Below, one piece after another: positions 44,755 to 56,400 of a stretch of 64,000 nucleotides of DNA. The position numbers were made by a program, and so were the translations under genes. Origin of the DNA: Sciurus carolinensis. Taxonomy: Eukaryota > Chordata > Mammalia > Rodentia > Sciuridae. The stretch is from contig NC_062213.1 of NCBI RefSeq assembly GCF_902686445.1, positions 2,973,241 to 3,037,240 on the forward strand, written 5' to 3'. Position 1 is the stretch's first letter; every line of letters starts with the position of its first letter. Under the pieces are notes generated by a model. That model saw nothing but the letters and a program-made list of their open reading frames with translations, made no database searches and was not told where the DNA came from.

Positions 44755-45016
44755 AGGACGCTCCGCCGCTGAGCCACGTCCCCAGGATACTCTGCCACTG
44801 ACCACGTCCCCAGGATGCTCCGCCACTGACCACGTCCCCAGGGCGCTCCACCACTGAGCCACGTCCCCAGGATGCTCTGCCACTGAGCCTCGTCCCCAGG
44901 ACACTCCACCACTGACCACGTCCCCAGGGATGCTCTGCCACTGACCACGTCCCCAGGGATGCTCCGCCACTGACCACGTCCCCAGGGATGCTCCGCCACT
45001 GAGCCTCGTCCCCAGG
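44755..45016 (-). repeat. 28-29 bp minisatellite derived from the ID half of a SINE, nine units
   Basis: Nine units read, on the plus strand, like gctccgccactgaccacg followed by tccccaggat. On the minus strand each is tggggacgtggtcagtgg plus cggagcatcc, the 5' end of a rodent ID element (tRNA-derived; A-box tggctcagtgg). Units alternate between gagccacg/gagcctcg and a one-base-shorter gaccacg form. The array abuts a B1-type half at 45017, in the order expected for a B1-ID dimer read on the minus strand, so it most likely expanded inside the SINE. Confidence 0.9.
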
Positions 45017-45145
45017 CCTTGTCACTCTTTATTTGGGGACAGGGAGGGTCTCACTGAACGGCCCAGGCTGGCCTTGAACTTGCACTCCTCCTGTCTGCCC
45101 TCCAGGTGCTGGGACGACAGGCGTGGCCACAGTGCCCGGCCACAC
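45017..45145 (-). mobile_element. B1-ID type dimeric SINE, B1 (7SL-derived) half
   Basis: The plus-strand text gagggtctcactgaacggcc, caggctggccttgaacttgc, actcctcctgtctgccctcc, ggtgctgggacgacaggcg and cacagtgcccggcc is the reverse complement of a B1-like element. That element starts ggccgggca and has the 7SL/Alu hallmark gcctgt…tcccagc, here diverged. A short A-rich linker (ctttatttggggac in reverse) joins it to the ID half. Fused B1-ID dimers are known from squirrels, dormice and beavers, so this is the best clue to the organism. Confidence 0.85.
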
Positions 45146-46435
45146 ACCTCCCCTTCGCGCACGCCCTTGGCTGATGGCCCCCCACACGTGGGCTTTCTCC
45201 TGGCCGCCGGCACGGGGACGTGGCCTTTATTCACCCTACGCTGTCTCTCCCAGGACAGAACCAGACCTGTCGCACAAATGCTCTGGCCAGTCTTGGGCAC
45301 CAGGCTGCCTGGGCAGGTGTGCGGCAGCCCAGGGACGGGTCCTGGGGGTTGTGGAGGTGCTGGACTCACGATGGCTGCTCATCCCCTGGGCCCCGCCCAC
45401 TCCCAGGATGGGACCTGCTGAGAGTTCCTCAGCCTCCCTGAGGAGCCCACAACCACGGCCCAGCACGGCTGCCCCTGTCCTCCCTCCTGGGCCTCCAACA
45501 GCCTCTGTGGCCCTCTGCTGGGACTGATGTCCCGCCAGGACCAACCCGAGTCCTCTCTACCGAGGAGATGGTGGGCGTTGTCCACAAGCAGGCAAGATGG
45601 GCTGAGCCCTGCCTGGGGAGAGGAGGTAACAGCAGGAAAGGCCCAGAGGAGGCCTGCGAGGGGCCGGGGAGCCCCAGAGGGCGCAGCTCACGGCCACCGC
45701 TGCCCCCAGGTGGGAGAGGAGAGCGGGAGCACGTGGGCGGGGGATTTGTTCCAGGCTGGCAGGGGCTCTGGGAGTTCTGCCTGCAGGACCAGAGCCAGGG
45801 CCAGGACCGAGGCGGGCGGGTCCAGTGCCACTCCAGTTCAGATGGTCTCCCCAGCGCCACGCAGCTGCCCCCACCGTCCAGCCCCGAGACCTCCGAAGTG
45901 AAATTCACCAGGTTCTGGCCTGCCCGCTGCGCGGCTGGGACGGCGCCACACCGTTGGGAGGTGGTGCAGCCCGTGGCAGGTGGCGAGCCCTCGGAGGGGA
46001 GGGTGGCCCGGGTCTTGTCCTCTCTTCTTGGTGGCCACCTCATGCTCCCCACCAAGCGCTGCCTGGCCACGGCCTCAAAGCTCAGGTCTGCCAGACCAGG
46101 AGCCAGAACCCCCAGGTCCGAGAGCCACGACCAACCTGCTCTCTTTATGAGCCGATGCCCTCAGGGGTTCCGTCAGCCACAGGAAGCTGATGACTCCTGT
46201 GCTTCCCATCGCTGGGCCTTGCTGACCCACAGCCCGCGCCCAAAAGACCCTACTTCAGGACCCTGTGGGCCTGTCTCTCAACGGGGGGAGGATGGGAGCT
46301 TGGCTTGTTAACCTCACAATGAGGTCATATTGATTCCCACAGGAAGCAGTCAGGAGGGAGACGGGAGGGTGCTGCAGGTGTGGGCCAGCATGTTTTGTCT
46401 CGTTAGCTGTTTCAACACCCCATGCTATCTTTATT
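45146..46435. other. Single-copy GC-rich DNA, no gene seen
   Basis: No exon is supported. Overlapping frames of 247 codons (plus, 45568-46311) and 213 codons (minus, 45429-46070) are mutually exclusive and domain-free. Confidence 0.55.
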
Positions 46436-46535
46436 CTGGGGAGAAAAAGACTGAGGTTCAGAGAAGTTGACCTTCTTGCCCAAGGATGCACAGCTCACAA
46501 AGCAGGAACTGAGATTTGAATCAGTTCTGGAGCTG
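46436..46535 (-). repeat. MIR fragment
   Basis: The text gactgaggttcagagaagtt, gaccttcttgcccaaggatg, cacagctcacaaagcaggaa and ctgagatttgaatcagttc is an almost complete MIR core in reverse, one of the clearest in the window. Confidence 0.85.
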
Positions 46536-47380
46536 GGGGTTTGGGGTCTAGGTGTTGCAGGGCAGCCTTGAAGGCTCAAGGGGAGGCTCCTTCCTCATCC
46601 TCGTGGCCTGGGCCTTCCTCAGCTGTGGCTGCCCCCCTGAGGCCCCTGCTCCATTGATGGTGGCTTCTCCCCTCTGTGTCCTCCCTCACAAGGACACCTG
46701 CTGGCTTGAGGCCCATCTCAAGTCAGGATCCCAGCTTCAGTCTCATCGGCAAATGTCTGTACTTGAAAATGCCGTCCGGTTCTGAGGCTCCAGGAGAACG
46801 TGCCTCTTCTGGCGGCCACTACGGGGTCAAGGCAGGAGTTGCAGGGAGTTCTCTGAAGCTGCGGGAGGCCGGCTCAGGGTGCGGGGCAGGCCCTGCCGCG
46901 GGAGCCCAGGATCCTGAGGGCCGCACCCCTCCACACGCCACTCAGCCACTCTGCCACCCCAGGCTGGTCGGCGAGCGCTCTGGGGTGCGTCACACAGCAC
47001 CAGCCCTGTTCTGAGGGGGTTCCTGGGAGAACGAGAGCCGCCCCGGGTGCGGGGCCTGGGACGACTCCTCCCCACACCCGCCAGCCTTCCTCAGGGCCAC
47101 ACCTCGCTGTTCAGAGTGCGTGACCAGCCTCCCAAACCGCGTGCTGGGGTTCGCCCGGCGTGTGTGGTCCTGGGCCCACGGCTGGGCATTGACAAGTCAA
47201 AGGTGACCACTGCCCGGGAGCCTCCGGGCCCCAGGTGTGCCTGTTTGACCTCCGTCACTCCTTCCCTTCTAACATCAGAGTTCCAGGGTGCCCAGCACAC
47301 TCTGATCCAGCTCCCGGGTGTGGGAGACAGAGGACAGGCAGATGAAGCCATTGGAATGTGCCTCTGGTGGCAATGAGAGC
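46536..47380. other. Single-copy DNA, no gene seen
   Basis: No recognised feature. Confidence 0.5.
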
Positions 47381-47475
47381 TTTGACAGTCAAAAATCCAA
47401 AGCCCAGAGAAGGCAAGCCAGCTGCCCAAAGCCACACAGCCCCAAGGAGCAGGGCCAGCCCACCCACTCCTCTCG
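47381..47475 (-). repeat. MIR fragment
   Basis: The order aaagcccagagaaggcaag, ccagctgcccaaagccacac and agccccaaggagcagggcc follows the reverse MIR core. Confidence 0.65.
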
Positions 47476-47744
47476 CAGGTGGAGAGTTGCCAAGGCTGCT
47501 GGAGTCTGGCTGTGTCTGGGCCCAGCACCCCCTCTGCCCGCGGGCAGAAGCAGGACGGCTGCCCACCTCCTCCCTCCCCAGCCTCTCCTCTCTGTCCCGC
47601 CTCTGTCCGACCCCAGCACCAACCCGGGAATGCCAGCACATGCCCCACTCAGCCGGGAGTGGCTCCCTCTGTCCTGCGGTGCCCGCTCACCGTCCACACC
47701 CGTCCAGCAGCCGGCACCCTCGGGGCTCCTCGGAGGGAATTGCT
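47476..47744. other. Single-copy DNA, no gene seen
   Basis: No recognised feature. Confidence 0.5.
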
Positions 47745-47905
47745 GCTGGCGGGAACAAGATAAGATTTGTACGGCCGAACTTGCAGTGACCTTTCTTTTT
47801 CCTACAGATCCACTTGCTTAAGAAGAAGCTCGCCGTCGTAAATCACCACCACTCAGGAGCTCGTGGCCGGAGCCGGGAGCTCGCTGCATCTGTCACTGTT
47901 CGGGG
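47745..47905 (+). promoter_or_regulatory. Candidate conserved element with GATA, nuclear-receptor and splice-acceptor-like motifs
   Basis: A GATAAG core lies at 47759-47764 and a TGACCTTT (reverse AAAGGTCA) at 47787-47794. A pyrimidine tract ends in tacag at 47803-47807. Downstream, an open stretch of about 30 codons starting atccacttgcttaagaag runs to a stop near 47910, but no donor or homology is evident. It could be an enhancer, an exon of a non-coding RNA, or chance. Confidence 0.25.
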
Positions 47906-50264
47906 ATGTTGACAGACTGTCCATTCTTAAATTCACAGACGGCCTCCCCTTCCCCTCTGCGGCCACCGTTCCCTCAACAGAGGACAGTCCTTCAGTTGGG
48001 ATCGCCTCTCCCTCCCACTCTGGAAACATGTGAAATCCCAGGCAGCTCAGACACCACCTCCTCCAGGAAGCCCCCCCGGCCTCCCTCCTCAGATTGAGTT
48101 GGACTCCAAAGCTGAGGCGCTTACTATGAAACCTTTGCAGACAGGTCTGCCACCCACCCTTGACCTTGACTCGGGCCCCCATGACTGCTTTTTCCATTGG
48201 CTGGTGCAGAATGAGCTCAGAGAGGGCCAGAGGCTCCCCGGAGCCCACACAGCAGGCACGCTGGTGGAGGAGGCCGGAGTCCAGGCCGAGCTCTGCCCCG
48301 TGGCCGTCCTGGAGGGTACAGGCTTGGACACTGAGGCTTGATGGCAGACGGGAAGGCAGCATGGCTGGACACCCAGAGGAGGAGGTGCTTGCCCCTCCCC
48401 CGCTGCCCAGCCGGCCCCCATCCCAGCCTCAGGAGCGGCAGCTCACACAGGCCTCACCCTGAGGCTCCGTGGCTCACGCTCCGAGGCCCCCCTCCTCCCA
48501 AGGAGAGCCGGCTGGCGGAGCGACCCTTCCTCCTGGCAGGAGCACCATCGATCCAGGCCCCGACCCAGGGGCTCAAGGAGAGGAGTCACAGGAAGTTTCC
48601 GGAAAATGAGCTCCCGTGTGGCATCAGGCTCAGGGGAGAGGATCCCTGGTCCCACAGCCACAGGTGGCCACAGAGCAGGGTCAGGCAGGAAGGGAGGCTG
48701 CCCCAGAAGGTCCCTGAGGAGAGCAGGAAGGACAGCCTCCAGAGGAGTGGGCGGGGCCAGGACCAGCAAGGAGGCCAGTCACCCAGAGCCCTGCAGCGAG
48801 AAGCAGAGGCACTGGGGCTGCGGGGCGGCAGGGGAGGCGCAGCATCCTCTGTGGGGCCTGGGCAGTCCCACCACAGAGCTGCAGCCCTCCTGGCCGGGTC
48901 CAGAGGACGCAGGGAAGAGGCCCCACGCGGCCTCTCCTCCCCTCCACCTGCGGCCCAGGCACCCACGGCCCAACCGGAGGGGAGCCAAGGAGCGGCAGGC
49001 AGCCTGCGGTCAGCTCATCCTGTGTCCTGAGACCTGCCCCCTGCCTCCTGCCCAGGACCAGCAAGACCAGGAAGCCAGATCCCACTGGAGAGCAGGAGGG
49101 ATGCCCTCCAGCCCTCCCAGCCGCCCTGCAGGGCACAGCCGGGCATGGAGGGACAGAGCAGGATGCTCTTCAGAGTCAGGAGCAGACACCTACTGGTGGA
49201 GGCAGGCACCAGGCGGAGCCCGTCCTCTTGAGCCTCCACCCGTGGGACCAGCCAGCACACCGCCAGGGCACTGGGTGGGCGGAATGGCCCTCCGTCCTCC
49301 CAGTCACCTCGCGGGGTCACCCCCAAGCCTTTAAAAATGTGTGGCGCACACAGAGCCCGGCAGGGAGCCGTTGCCACGGCCAGGTGTCCTCTGGGCCTGG
49401 GTGTCTAGGGCACCCCTTCTCTCGGCTGGCCCAGCCCAGCCTGTGGGAGGAACCGCACACAGCCAGGTGTTCATACATTCGTGAGCACCTACTGTGCACT
49501 GGCTCTCGGACACACACACCTAAGGCAGGCTTGGAGCTTCAGTTCCCTGGGGACACCAGGGTCAGGCAAGCTGACCAGTGTCACTGACGGCCATGAGGAC
49601 AGCTTAGAGGGAGCTGGCCCTGGAAGCATCTCCGGAGGAGGCCTGACCTGCTGGGGGAGGGACGGCACCCAGACTGCAGGGAAGACGGAGAGGGAGCAGC
49701 AGGCCAGTCAACCAGGGGACAGCATGCAGGAGGGAAGCCAGGCTGCTGCTGGAACTGGGCTGCCGAGAGGCAGGGGCGCGAGGAGCCTGCGGACCAGCGC
49801 GAAGGAGCGCACGGTCATTCAAAGGGCAGGATGCAGACACTGGGCGTCTGGGTTTGGGGATGGGAGTTTATCATGTGGAGCATGGGAACTGTCGAGGGGT
49901 AACACGCAGGAGAGAAGGCCGCAGCGGGAGGGGCAGGCGGCCGGCTCTGGCTCCAAGCTCAGCCTGGGACCCTTCTGGGAGGGACGGCAGGGCAGGAGTC
50001 AGTCTGAAGTCCAAGGGAGACTGGGGAAGCTGGCTGTCAGGAGGTTGGGACAAGAGGCCCCGGGCACCCCGCCCTCAGGCCCAGAGTCCGCTGCGCCCAC
50101 GGGTAACTCTCGGAAGTCCCAGCTGCTCAGCCACATCCCTCGGATGCTCGCAGGAGGGCCCGGCTCAGAGGGCGGCGGGATGCAGCTTGCAGGACAGAGC
50201 CCCAGCAGAGCCGCCTTCAGGGGCCAGGACGACCATGGGCATTCTGCCTGGATCTGTCTGTTGG
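47906..50264. other. Single-copy DNA with weak repeat remnants
   Basis: There is a weak reverse-MIR match at 48195-48310 (gctcagagagggccagagg, cacacagcaggcacgctgg). At 49467-49500 the text ttcatacattcgtgagcacc and tactgtgcactgg is an old repeat signature. No exon is supported. Confidence 0.45.
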
Positions 50265-50365
50265 AATTTTCTTAAATGCCTGGAGCTAGCGCCTTTATGA
50301 AATCTGCATACATATTCATGCAAACAACATGCAAATCGCACCACCCCCAGATCAGCTGCAGGGAT
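50265..50365 (+). promoter_or_regulatory. AT-rich island with paired octamer (POU) motifs
   Basis: ATGCAAAC at 50318-50325 and a perfect octamer ATGCAAAT at 50329-50336 are offset by 11 bp, close to one helical turn and in the same orientation. An E-box cagctg follows at 50354-50359. The flanking catacatattc is AT-rich. The octamer is the established POU-domain target; enhancer function here is inference. Confidence 0.4.
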
Positions 50366-51386
50366 GAGGCTGCTGGTCCTTCTTCCCCAGAAGGTCAGCG
50401 TCACCAGCGCAGCTATGAAGATGTCAGGCCAGGAGAGAATGTGCCACCTGCCCGCACACACACACGGATGGGGAAACTGAGGCCAGGGGAGGGACAGACC
50501 TGCCCAGGGTCACCCTGCATGTCCAGGCAGAGTGGGATGGGAAGACCTCCCTCGGGCAGGGGCCCTCCCCCAGAGGCGTCCTCCTGGTGGGGGGCGGTGA
50601 GCAGAGCTCAGCCTGCCAGGGAGGGAGCCAGCAGACAGGGGCCAGTGGCCAGCAGCAGCGGGAACCTGTGCAGGAGGCAGCTGGGGGCCTCCAGTGAGAA
50701 ACAGTAACATTTGCTCCTAAATCCTCTCTCCAGGGGACACGCCAGCAGTCCCTCCCAAATCAAACCAGCTCCAAAAATAAAGCCTCTGCAGCCTACATAG
50801 ATTAACTGTCACCACGGGGGGCGGGGGAACACCCAGTCTGCATGTGGAGCCGGCGGGGAGAGGGGCAGCAGGAGGGCCTTGCTGGAATGACCACAAGGCC
50901 CACCCCAGCCTTGAGCCTCCTCCCCGAGCCAAGCTGCTCCCAGCGTCCAGCCCGTGTCTCAGTAAGGACGATGAGGTTCAGAGAGGCCACGTCTCCCCTG
51001 CACAAGTGTGTGGGCTGACCAAGAACAGGTCTGTGTCCTCCAGTCCCTTGAGGGACTCGCCAGAGCCCCTCTGCTCTGGAGCCTGAAGTCCCCACGATCC
51101 GCAGACACCAAGGCCTCAGGGCAGATCTCCAAGAGGTGGCTCCTCCCCAGGGCACGTGGCCGGCTCAGTGAGCCTGGCTCCACCACCTGTGAGCCCACTG
51201 GGCCCGAGTGTCCTCCCCGGCATGTGGGTGACTGTGCTCACTGGGTGGCCATGAGGACCGCGGCGACAGGTCTGGAGTATCAGGACTAGAAAGGCTGCTC
51301 GGTGGACTCACGTCACATGTGCAGGTCAGCACGGGGCAGGCAGGAGAGCCCAGCAAGCACCGCTGCTACAGCACTTCTTGTGGACC
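50366..51386 (-). repeat. Two MIR fragments in otherwise single-copy DNA
   Basis: 50465-50540 (atggggaaactgaggccag, cctgcccagggtcaccctgc) and 50960-51055 (aggacgatgaggttcagaga, ggctgaccaagaacaggtc) both follow the reverse MIR core. The rest of the interval holds nothing recognised. Confidence 0.65.
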
Positions 51387-51950
51387 ATCACACGCACACG
51401 CACATGCACACTCACTCATGCATGCACACAGTCACACTCACACATTCACACGTATGCACACACTCACACACACTTTCACACAATCACACACACTTACACC
51501 CACACATGCTTACACTAATGCACACACACACTCACACACTAATGCATATGCACACACTCACACACTCTCACACAATCACACACTCACACACATGCTCAAA
51601 CTCATGCACACACACTCACATTCACATGTACACACACACACACACACTTACACTCATGCACACATGCGCACACACTCACACACTCACACATATACACACA
51701 CTCACTCACACTCACACAATCACATGTTCACACACATGCTCACAGTCATGTATGCACACACTCACACCCACATGTACACTCGTTCACATGCTTGCACTCA
51801 CACATGCTCACACTCTTGCACACACGCACACATTTGCACACTCACGCTCACACATGCACACTCAAACTCACACACTTTCACATGCACACACATTCATACA
51901 AACTCATGCACGCTCACTCACACTCACACTCACACACACACACTCAGGGA
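51387..51950. repeat. CA/CACT simple-repeat tract, ~560 bp
   Basis: It consists of cacacactcacac and catgcacacactcac arrays with scattered TG, making a long purine-pyrimidine alternating region. It creates Thr/His-rich frames (51302-51967, 51319-52212) that are repeat artefacts. Confidence 0.95.
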
Positions 51951-53315
51951 GACTGAGCTCCAGGTAGGTGTGGCACCCTACCTCCCTTGCCCCAGAGGCC
52001 CCCAGGGACCTGTCCTGGAGTGGCTGCTGGCTCAGCGTCTGCTCTGGGGGCAGCTGTATCAGGCGGCTCCCCCATGGTGCTGCCCACACACGGGTCCCTC
52101 AGGCTCATCACCCTCTCTCACATTGCAGAGCACAATCCTGCCAGTTTTGGGACGGAGAGGGGCTGCCCTCAGGGTCTCCCCTGCCCGCCTCCACCATCCA
52201 GGGAGACCCTAGGTGACCGTGGTCTCCTCAAGGACCAGCCGGGCACACAGGGTCCTGAGTCAACACCAGACAGAAACAAACCCCTCCCGCCCTTGGCCAC
52301 CAGCTGAGGGGTACCCCCCACGTCCAACCACAGTGCAACTGTCCGGCGAGTGTGCCCACTGCCAGGCCAGCCCACCTGCCTGGGAGGGGGAGACGTGGCC
52401 CAACCTCACAGACGGGGAGAGGGCGGCTCAGGGCATCAAGGCTGCACCGGCCCCATGTCCACACATGCCCCAGTCGAGGACCCACCACACCCAGTCCCTG
52501 GGCAAAACCCAGGATCCAGTGCACACGAGGGCCATTCCCAGCCCCTCAGCGGGAGTCTGACTGGCATCTGAGCGCGTGGCCATGCTGCCCACCCGAGAGT
52601 TGGTGACACCCAGCAAAGTGCCGAGACCGCAACGTGGAAGCCACAGCTCCCTTCCCAGCCGGAGAGGGCGCGCTGGCAGGCAGGCCACGGCCTGTCCTGG
52701 GAGTGTGGCCCTGCTGTGGCCGGCACCCATCTTGTTTCGGTCCCGCACTCGGCCCCTCTTGCACGACCCCCCTGGCCCCCAGGCTTTCTGCCTGGTTCCA
52801 GCAGAACTGGAGCTTCCGGAGGCAGGAGCCCACCCCCCAGGGTGCTGCTGGCCGCGGACAGCAGGAGGTGGGAGGCGGGGCCGGGCAGGCTCGCACAGCT
52901 GCGGCAGAGCCCACGCCCGCAGTTTTCATGCTCAGGACTGACTGTGCGAAGCCACAGCCAGTGGGTCGGGGGCTCTGCAGCCCAGGGGCCAGCTCCTAAG
53001 TACACGACTGCACAGGTTAGTGCCAGGCAGCGAGGCCTTCAGGAAGGGTCGCCTGCAGCCTGTCACAGCCAAGCAGGACCAGGAGAGGCTGGGAGCAGCT
53101 GGGCTGTGTGGATCCTCCTCCCGCCGTCAGATCTGACCCTGCTGCTGCGAGTCTGGTGGGGTCGGCAGAGTCCCGGGGCAGGGGGTCCAGGGATCCAGGT
53201 GCTCAGTGCATCTCCCAAACCCCCCCTCCAAGGGCTGTGGAGTGGGTCCAGCACCTCCAGAGCCCTGCCCGCAGCCTCCACATCCTCGACAGACGGCAGG
53301 AAATGAGTTTCTCTT
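51951..53315. other. Single-copy GC-rich DNA, no gene seen
   Basis: No recognised exon or repeat. Confidence 0.5.
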
Positions 53316-53430
53316 CCAGGGCTTCAAGGAGGCCCTGTGACCCTTGCGATGTGCTGGAAATAATGATGAACAGATCGGAGCCTGTCATTTTCCGTCCCCG
53401 TGCATCAACAGCTCCTAGCAACAGTCACTC
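53316..53430. promoter_or_regulatory. Candidate conserved non-coding patch
   Basis: The text gctggaaataatgatgaaca, cctgtcattttccgtcc and gctcctagcaacag includes cctagcaac at 53414-53422, similar to one half of an RFX X-box. The patch is lower in GC than its flanks with no repeat identity. Evidence is weak. Confidence 0.25.
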
Positions 53431-56400
53431 ATTGCTGGTGCTCAGAGCTCTGACTGCCCCCAGGCCTGTCTGCTTCCACCTGCCCCCATCACCACAGGGC
53501 CACACAGACAATGGAACCACCCGGCGTCCTTCTCGGAGGGGACACTGGAGCCAATTCCTGGGGCCACTCCTGGTACCAAGCATCTTAGGCTCAGGTCCCT
53601 GGACAGAAATTCCTGTGCCGTGACTCTGGGGGAGAGCTGCAGAAGGACAGGTCTGGTAGGACAAGCAGCTGCCACAGCATGGTACCTCGGCCTGGCTCCC
53701 AGAGGTGACCCTCTACCCACCTGGGCCCCCAAGACAGAGGTGCGGTTGTCCCTGTGGGAAGAGTGTCAGCCCCAAACCAGTTCTACTGAGGGAGAGGAAG
53801 CAGCCGGGCCCACGGGCCGAGTGGAGGGCATGCCCGGTGTGCGAGGGGGATGGGTGGAGGGAGGGGCTGGGCTCTGAGAGGGACGTCAGGGACTTGCACC
53901 CCCATGAATGGGGTCAGAACCACCTGCAGAGCCCTCACCCAGTGCCCTCCTGGACACTGTCCTCCGTCAGCAGAAAAGGAGACAACTGGGACAGGGACAA
54001 ATCTGCAGGGGACACTGGTGAGTCCCTGGAGGAAGGGCCACTGAGGGGCCATCGGGCAACCCACCGGAGTTCCCTGGACAGCCTCTTAGGAGACTCAGCC
54101 CGTGTCCTTCAGAGTCAGGGCACTGCACAGACAGCAGCGAGGAGACCAGGCAGCCAAGCTGCAGCCCCAGGACCAGAGTGGGGACAGACCTGCGCTGGGC
54201 AGCCGTGCCCAAACGTCAGTCCCCGGAGCAGCCTGTGCCCTCCGTGCCTGGCACACCACTGGGGCACCCGGGTCTGCACACTGCCTCTCCTGGATTCCCT
54301 GAGTACCTGTGAGGGAGGCCACCAGCACTGAGCCCGCCACAGTCAGAAAAGTGAAACTGAAGGCTTCATGCCTTCCGGTTGGGTGGGGACAGGCCTGCAG
54401 GTCGCTGCCCCAGGGGAGGGAAGGACAGGCAGAGAAGGAGGCCTGGACAGTCCCCGCCCTCCCTGCTGCCACCCTCCTGGGGCGGATACAGGGCAGGACA
54501 ATGAGGCCAGACGGCTGCCCCAGAGGCAGAGTTCCCCACCGGACACAGCCTGCTGGTCTGGAATAGGGCTCTGGCCAGCCCTTCCCTCCCGATTTCCTTC
54601 CAGCTCCAGCACCAAGCTCGCTTTTGCAGGACCTGAGGATCATGGGATCCTGGCCCACAAGACAGAACAGTACAGCGAGACCCTGGAATGGAGCCAGGGG
54701 GTCGCAGGAGCCCGTTGCCCACTCAAATACCCCAGTGCCCAGAACAGATCCTGGCACACCCAAGGCTACCCGTGGGGTTGAGCCACAGAGCACCCAGCAG
54801 GCCCGGGGGGGGGGGGGGTCGGAGGAACCCCAGGACCACCAGCCCAGCCGCCTCCACCTCTAGGGGACAAGACATGAATTGAGTCACCACGTTCAGTGTG
54901 TTCCATCAAGCCGAGGGCTGTAAGGTCCAAGACAGGCAGAGGGGGCTGGACAGACAGGAGGCTCTGTCCCAGGAAGTCAGGCAGAACAAGAGCCCAGCTG
55001 ACTGATCAGAACCATGGACAGCTGCACGGCTCTGCCCGGAGCTCAGAGCTCAGAGCTTCCCTGGGGATGGACGGCCCAGACTGCCATCAGCCCCTGGAGG
55101 GCCCACCCCCCTCAAGGGAGGCCACAGCCCCCACTGCCCCCCGTCATGAGCTCCATGAGGAGGACAAAGTACAGAAGGAGCACAGGAGCCCCTCTGCCCG
55201 GTGGTGACGCAGCCCCTGCCTTGCTCTGGGCTTCCGTTCATGACACTGGCTGAGTGTCCTTTTCTCTCGCCTGCCCTTGGGTCTCCACTGAACCTCAGGT
55301 CTGCCCCAGGGACCCCGCTATCCTCCTGGCAGCACAGGGTCTTGCAGTGCAGGCCTGTCTTCCACCCTCCAGGCCTGTGGGTGCCCGTGTGGACGGAGGT
55401 CCCCCTTGCCCAGGCTCAGGGGGGCTCCCCGCAGCCCCAGGCCTGCAGCCCCCAGCAGTCCCATGCAGCTCTGGCCCTGAGCGCTGAGGGGCGGCTGTGC
55501 CCGGGGTGCCTGGGAGGGGAAGCTTCACAGGCCTGGAGGAGCCCACGGGGTCATTAGGCAGAGCAAGATCATCGCCCCTGAGTGTCTTTGGGGGCCCTCC
55601 CTTCCCTGAAGCCAAGTGACCAAGTGCTGCTGGCCACAGCAGTCAGTGGCTGGCTCAGAGGTGGACCTGTGATAGCAGGTGGTGGACAGAAGGAAGATGG
55701 GACACATGGAAGCCACTCTGAAGTCATTCTCCTTGTGCCCTCTGTGTCACCCTGGGAGGAGCTGAGCCAGGAGCTGCTGGCTATCATCCTGCCTCCTGGG
55801 TCCTTAGGATGAACCCAGCAGAGAAGTCAAAGAGATGGAGCGAGATGGAGTGCCACAGGTACTGCTGAACTCCTGGATCCCGCCGGAGCTGAGCCCTTCT
55901 CTCCAGTCACATGAGGTGGCACAGCCCTTTCCTGCTGGGGACCTTCCGAGGTTTCTGTTCCTCCACTTGCAGTTGATGCCTCCAAATGGTCGTGTGCTCC
56001 TTCAAGGGGCAAGGGACACGCCTAAACATCCTCCCATCTTCCCTCCCTTACCTCTAGCCTCCTCCCCCGCCTCCCCTTTCCTAGAGGCAACAGGACACCC
56101 TGGAGGGTAGGTCTGGGGCCCACAAAGCACTGGGCCCTGTCTTGCCCTGAGGTCCAGGGGTCCTCTCAGTTCTGGCAAGGTCAGGACACTTCTCTAAGAA
56201 CAGAGTGGGCACCCAAGGTGGTCAGGGACTGCAGAGCAGGAGGGAGCTGCTACCCCAGAGAGCACAGGTCCACAGTCACTGCAAGAGCCCCCCAGTGGCC
56301 CAGGACACTGACGGGCCCCCAGAGGAGAGGTCACTCACAGGGCCTCCCACATCTGCTTGGGCCCTGCAGGCCCCCATCCCAGGCTGAGTGGCTCTCAGTC

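Noticed and set aside
44317..45054. Minus-strand frames with repeated Gly-Arg-Gly-Gln-Trp motifs
   Set aside because: They are translations of the 28-29 bp SINE-derived minisatellite and stop at its edges or shift frame with the one-base-shorter units.
45568..46311. 247-codon plus-strand frame as a possible exon-less gene
   Set aside because: A 213-codon minus-strand frame covers most of the same DNA, and neither shows a domain or codon-bias contrast I can detect.
51302..52212. Thr/His-rich frames of 221 and 297 codons
   Set aside because: They are produced by the CA/CACT simple repeat and shift freely between frames; no conserved flanking exon.
53705..54793. 208- and 232-codon opposing frames as a bidirectional gene pair
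   Set aside because: They overlap on opposite strands, lack domains and promoter-like CpG clusters, and fit chance expectation in GC-rich DNA.
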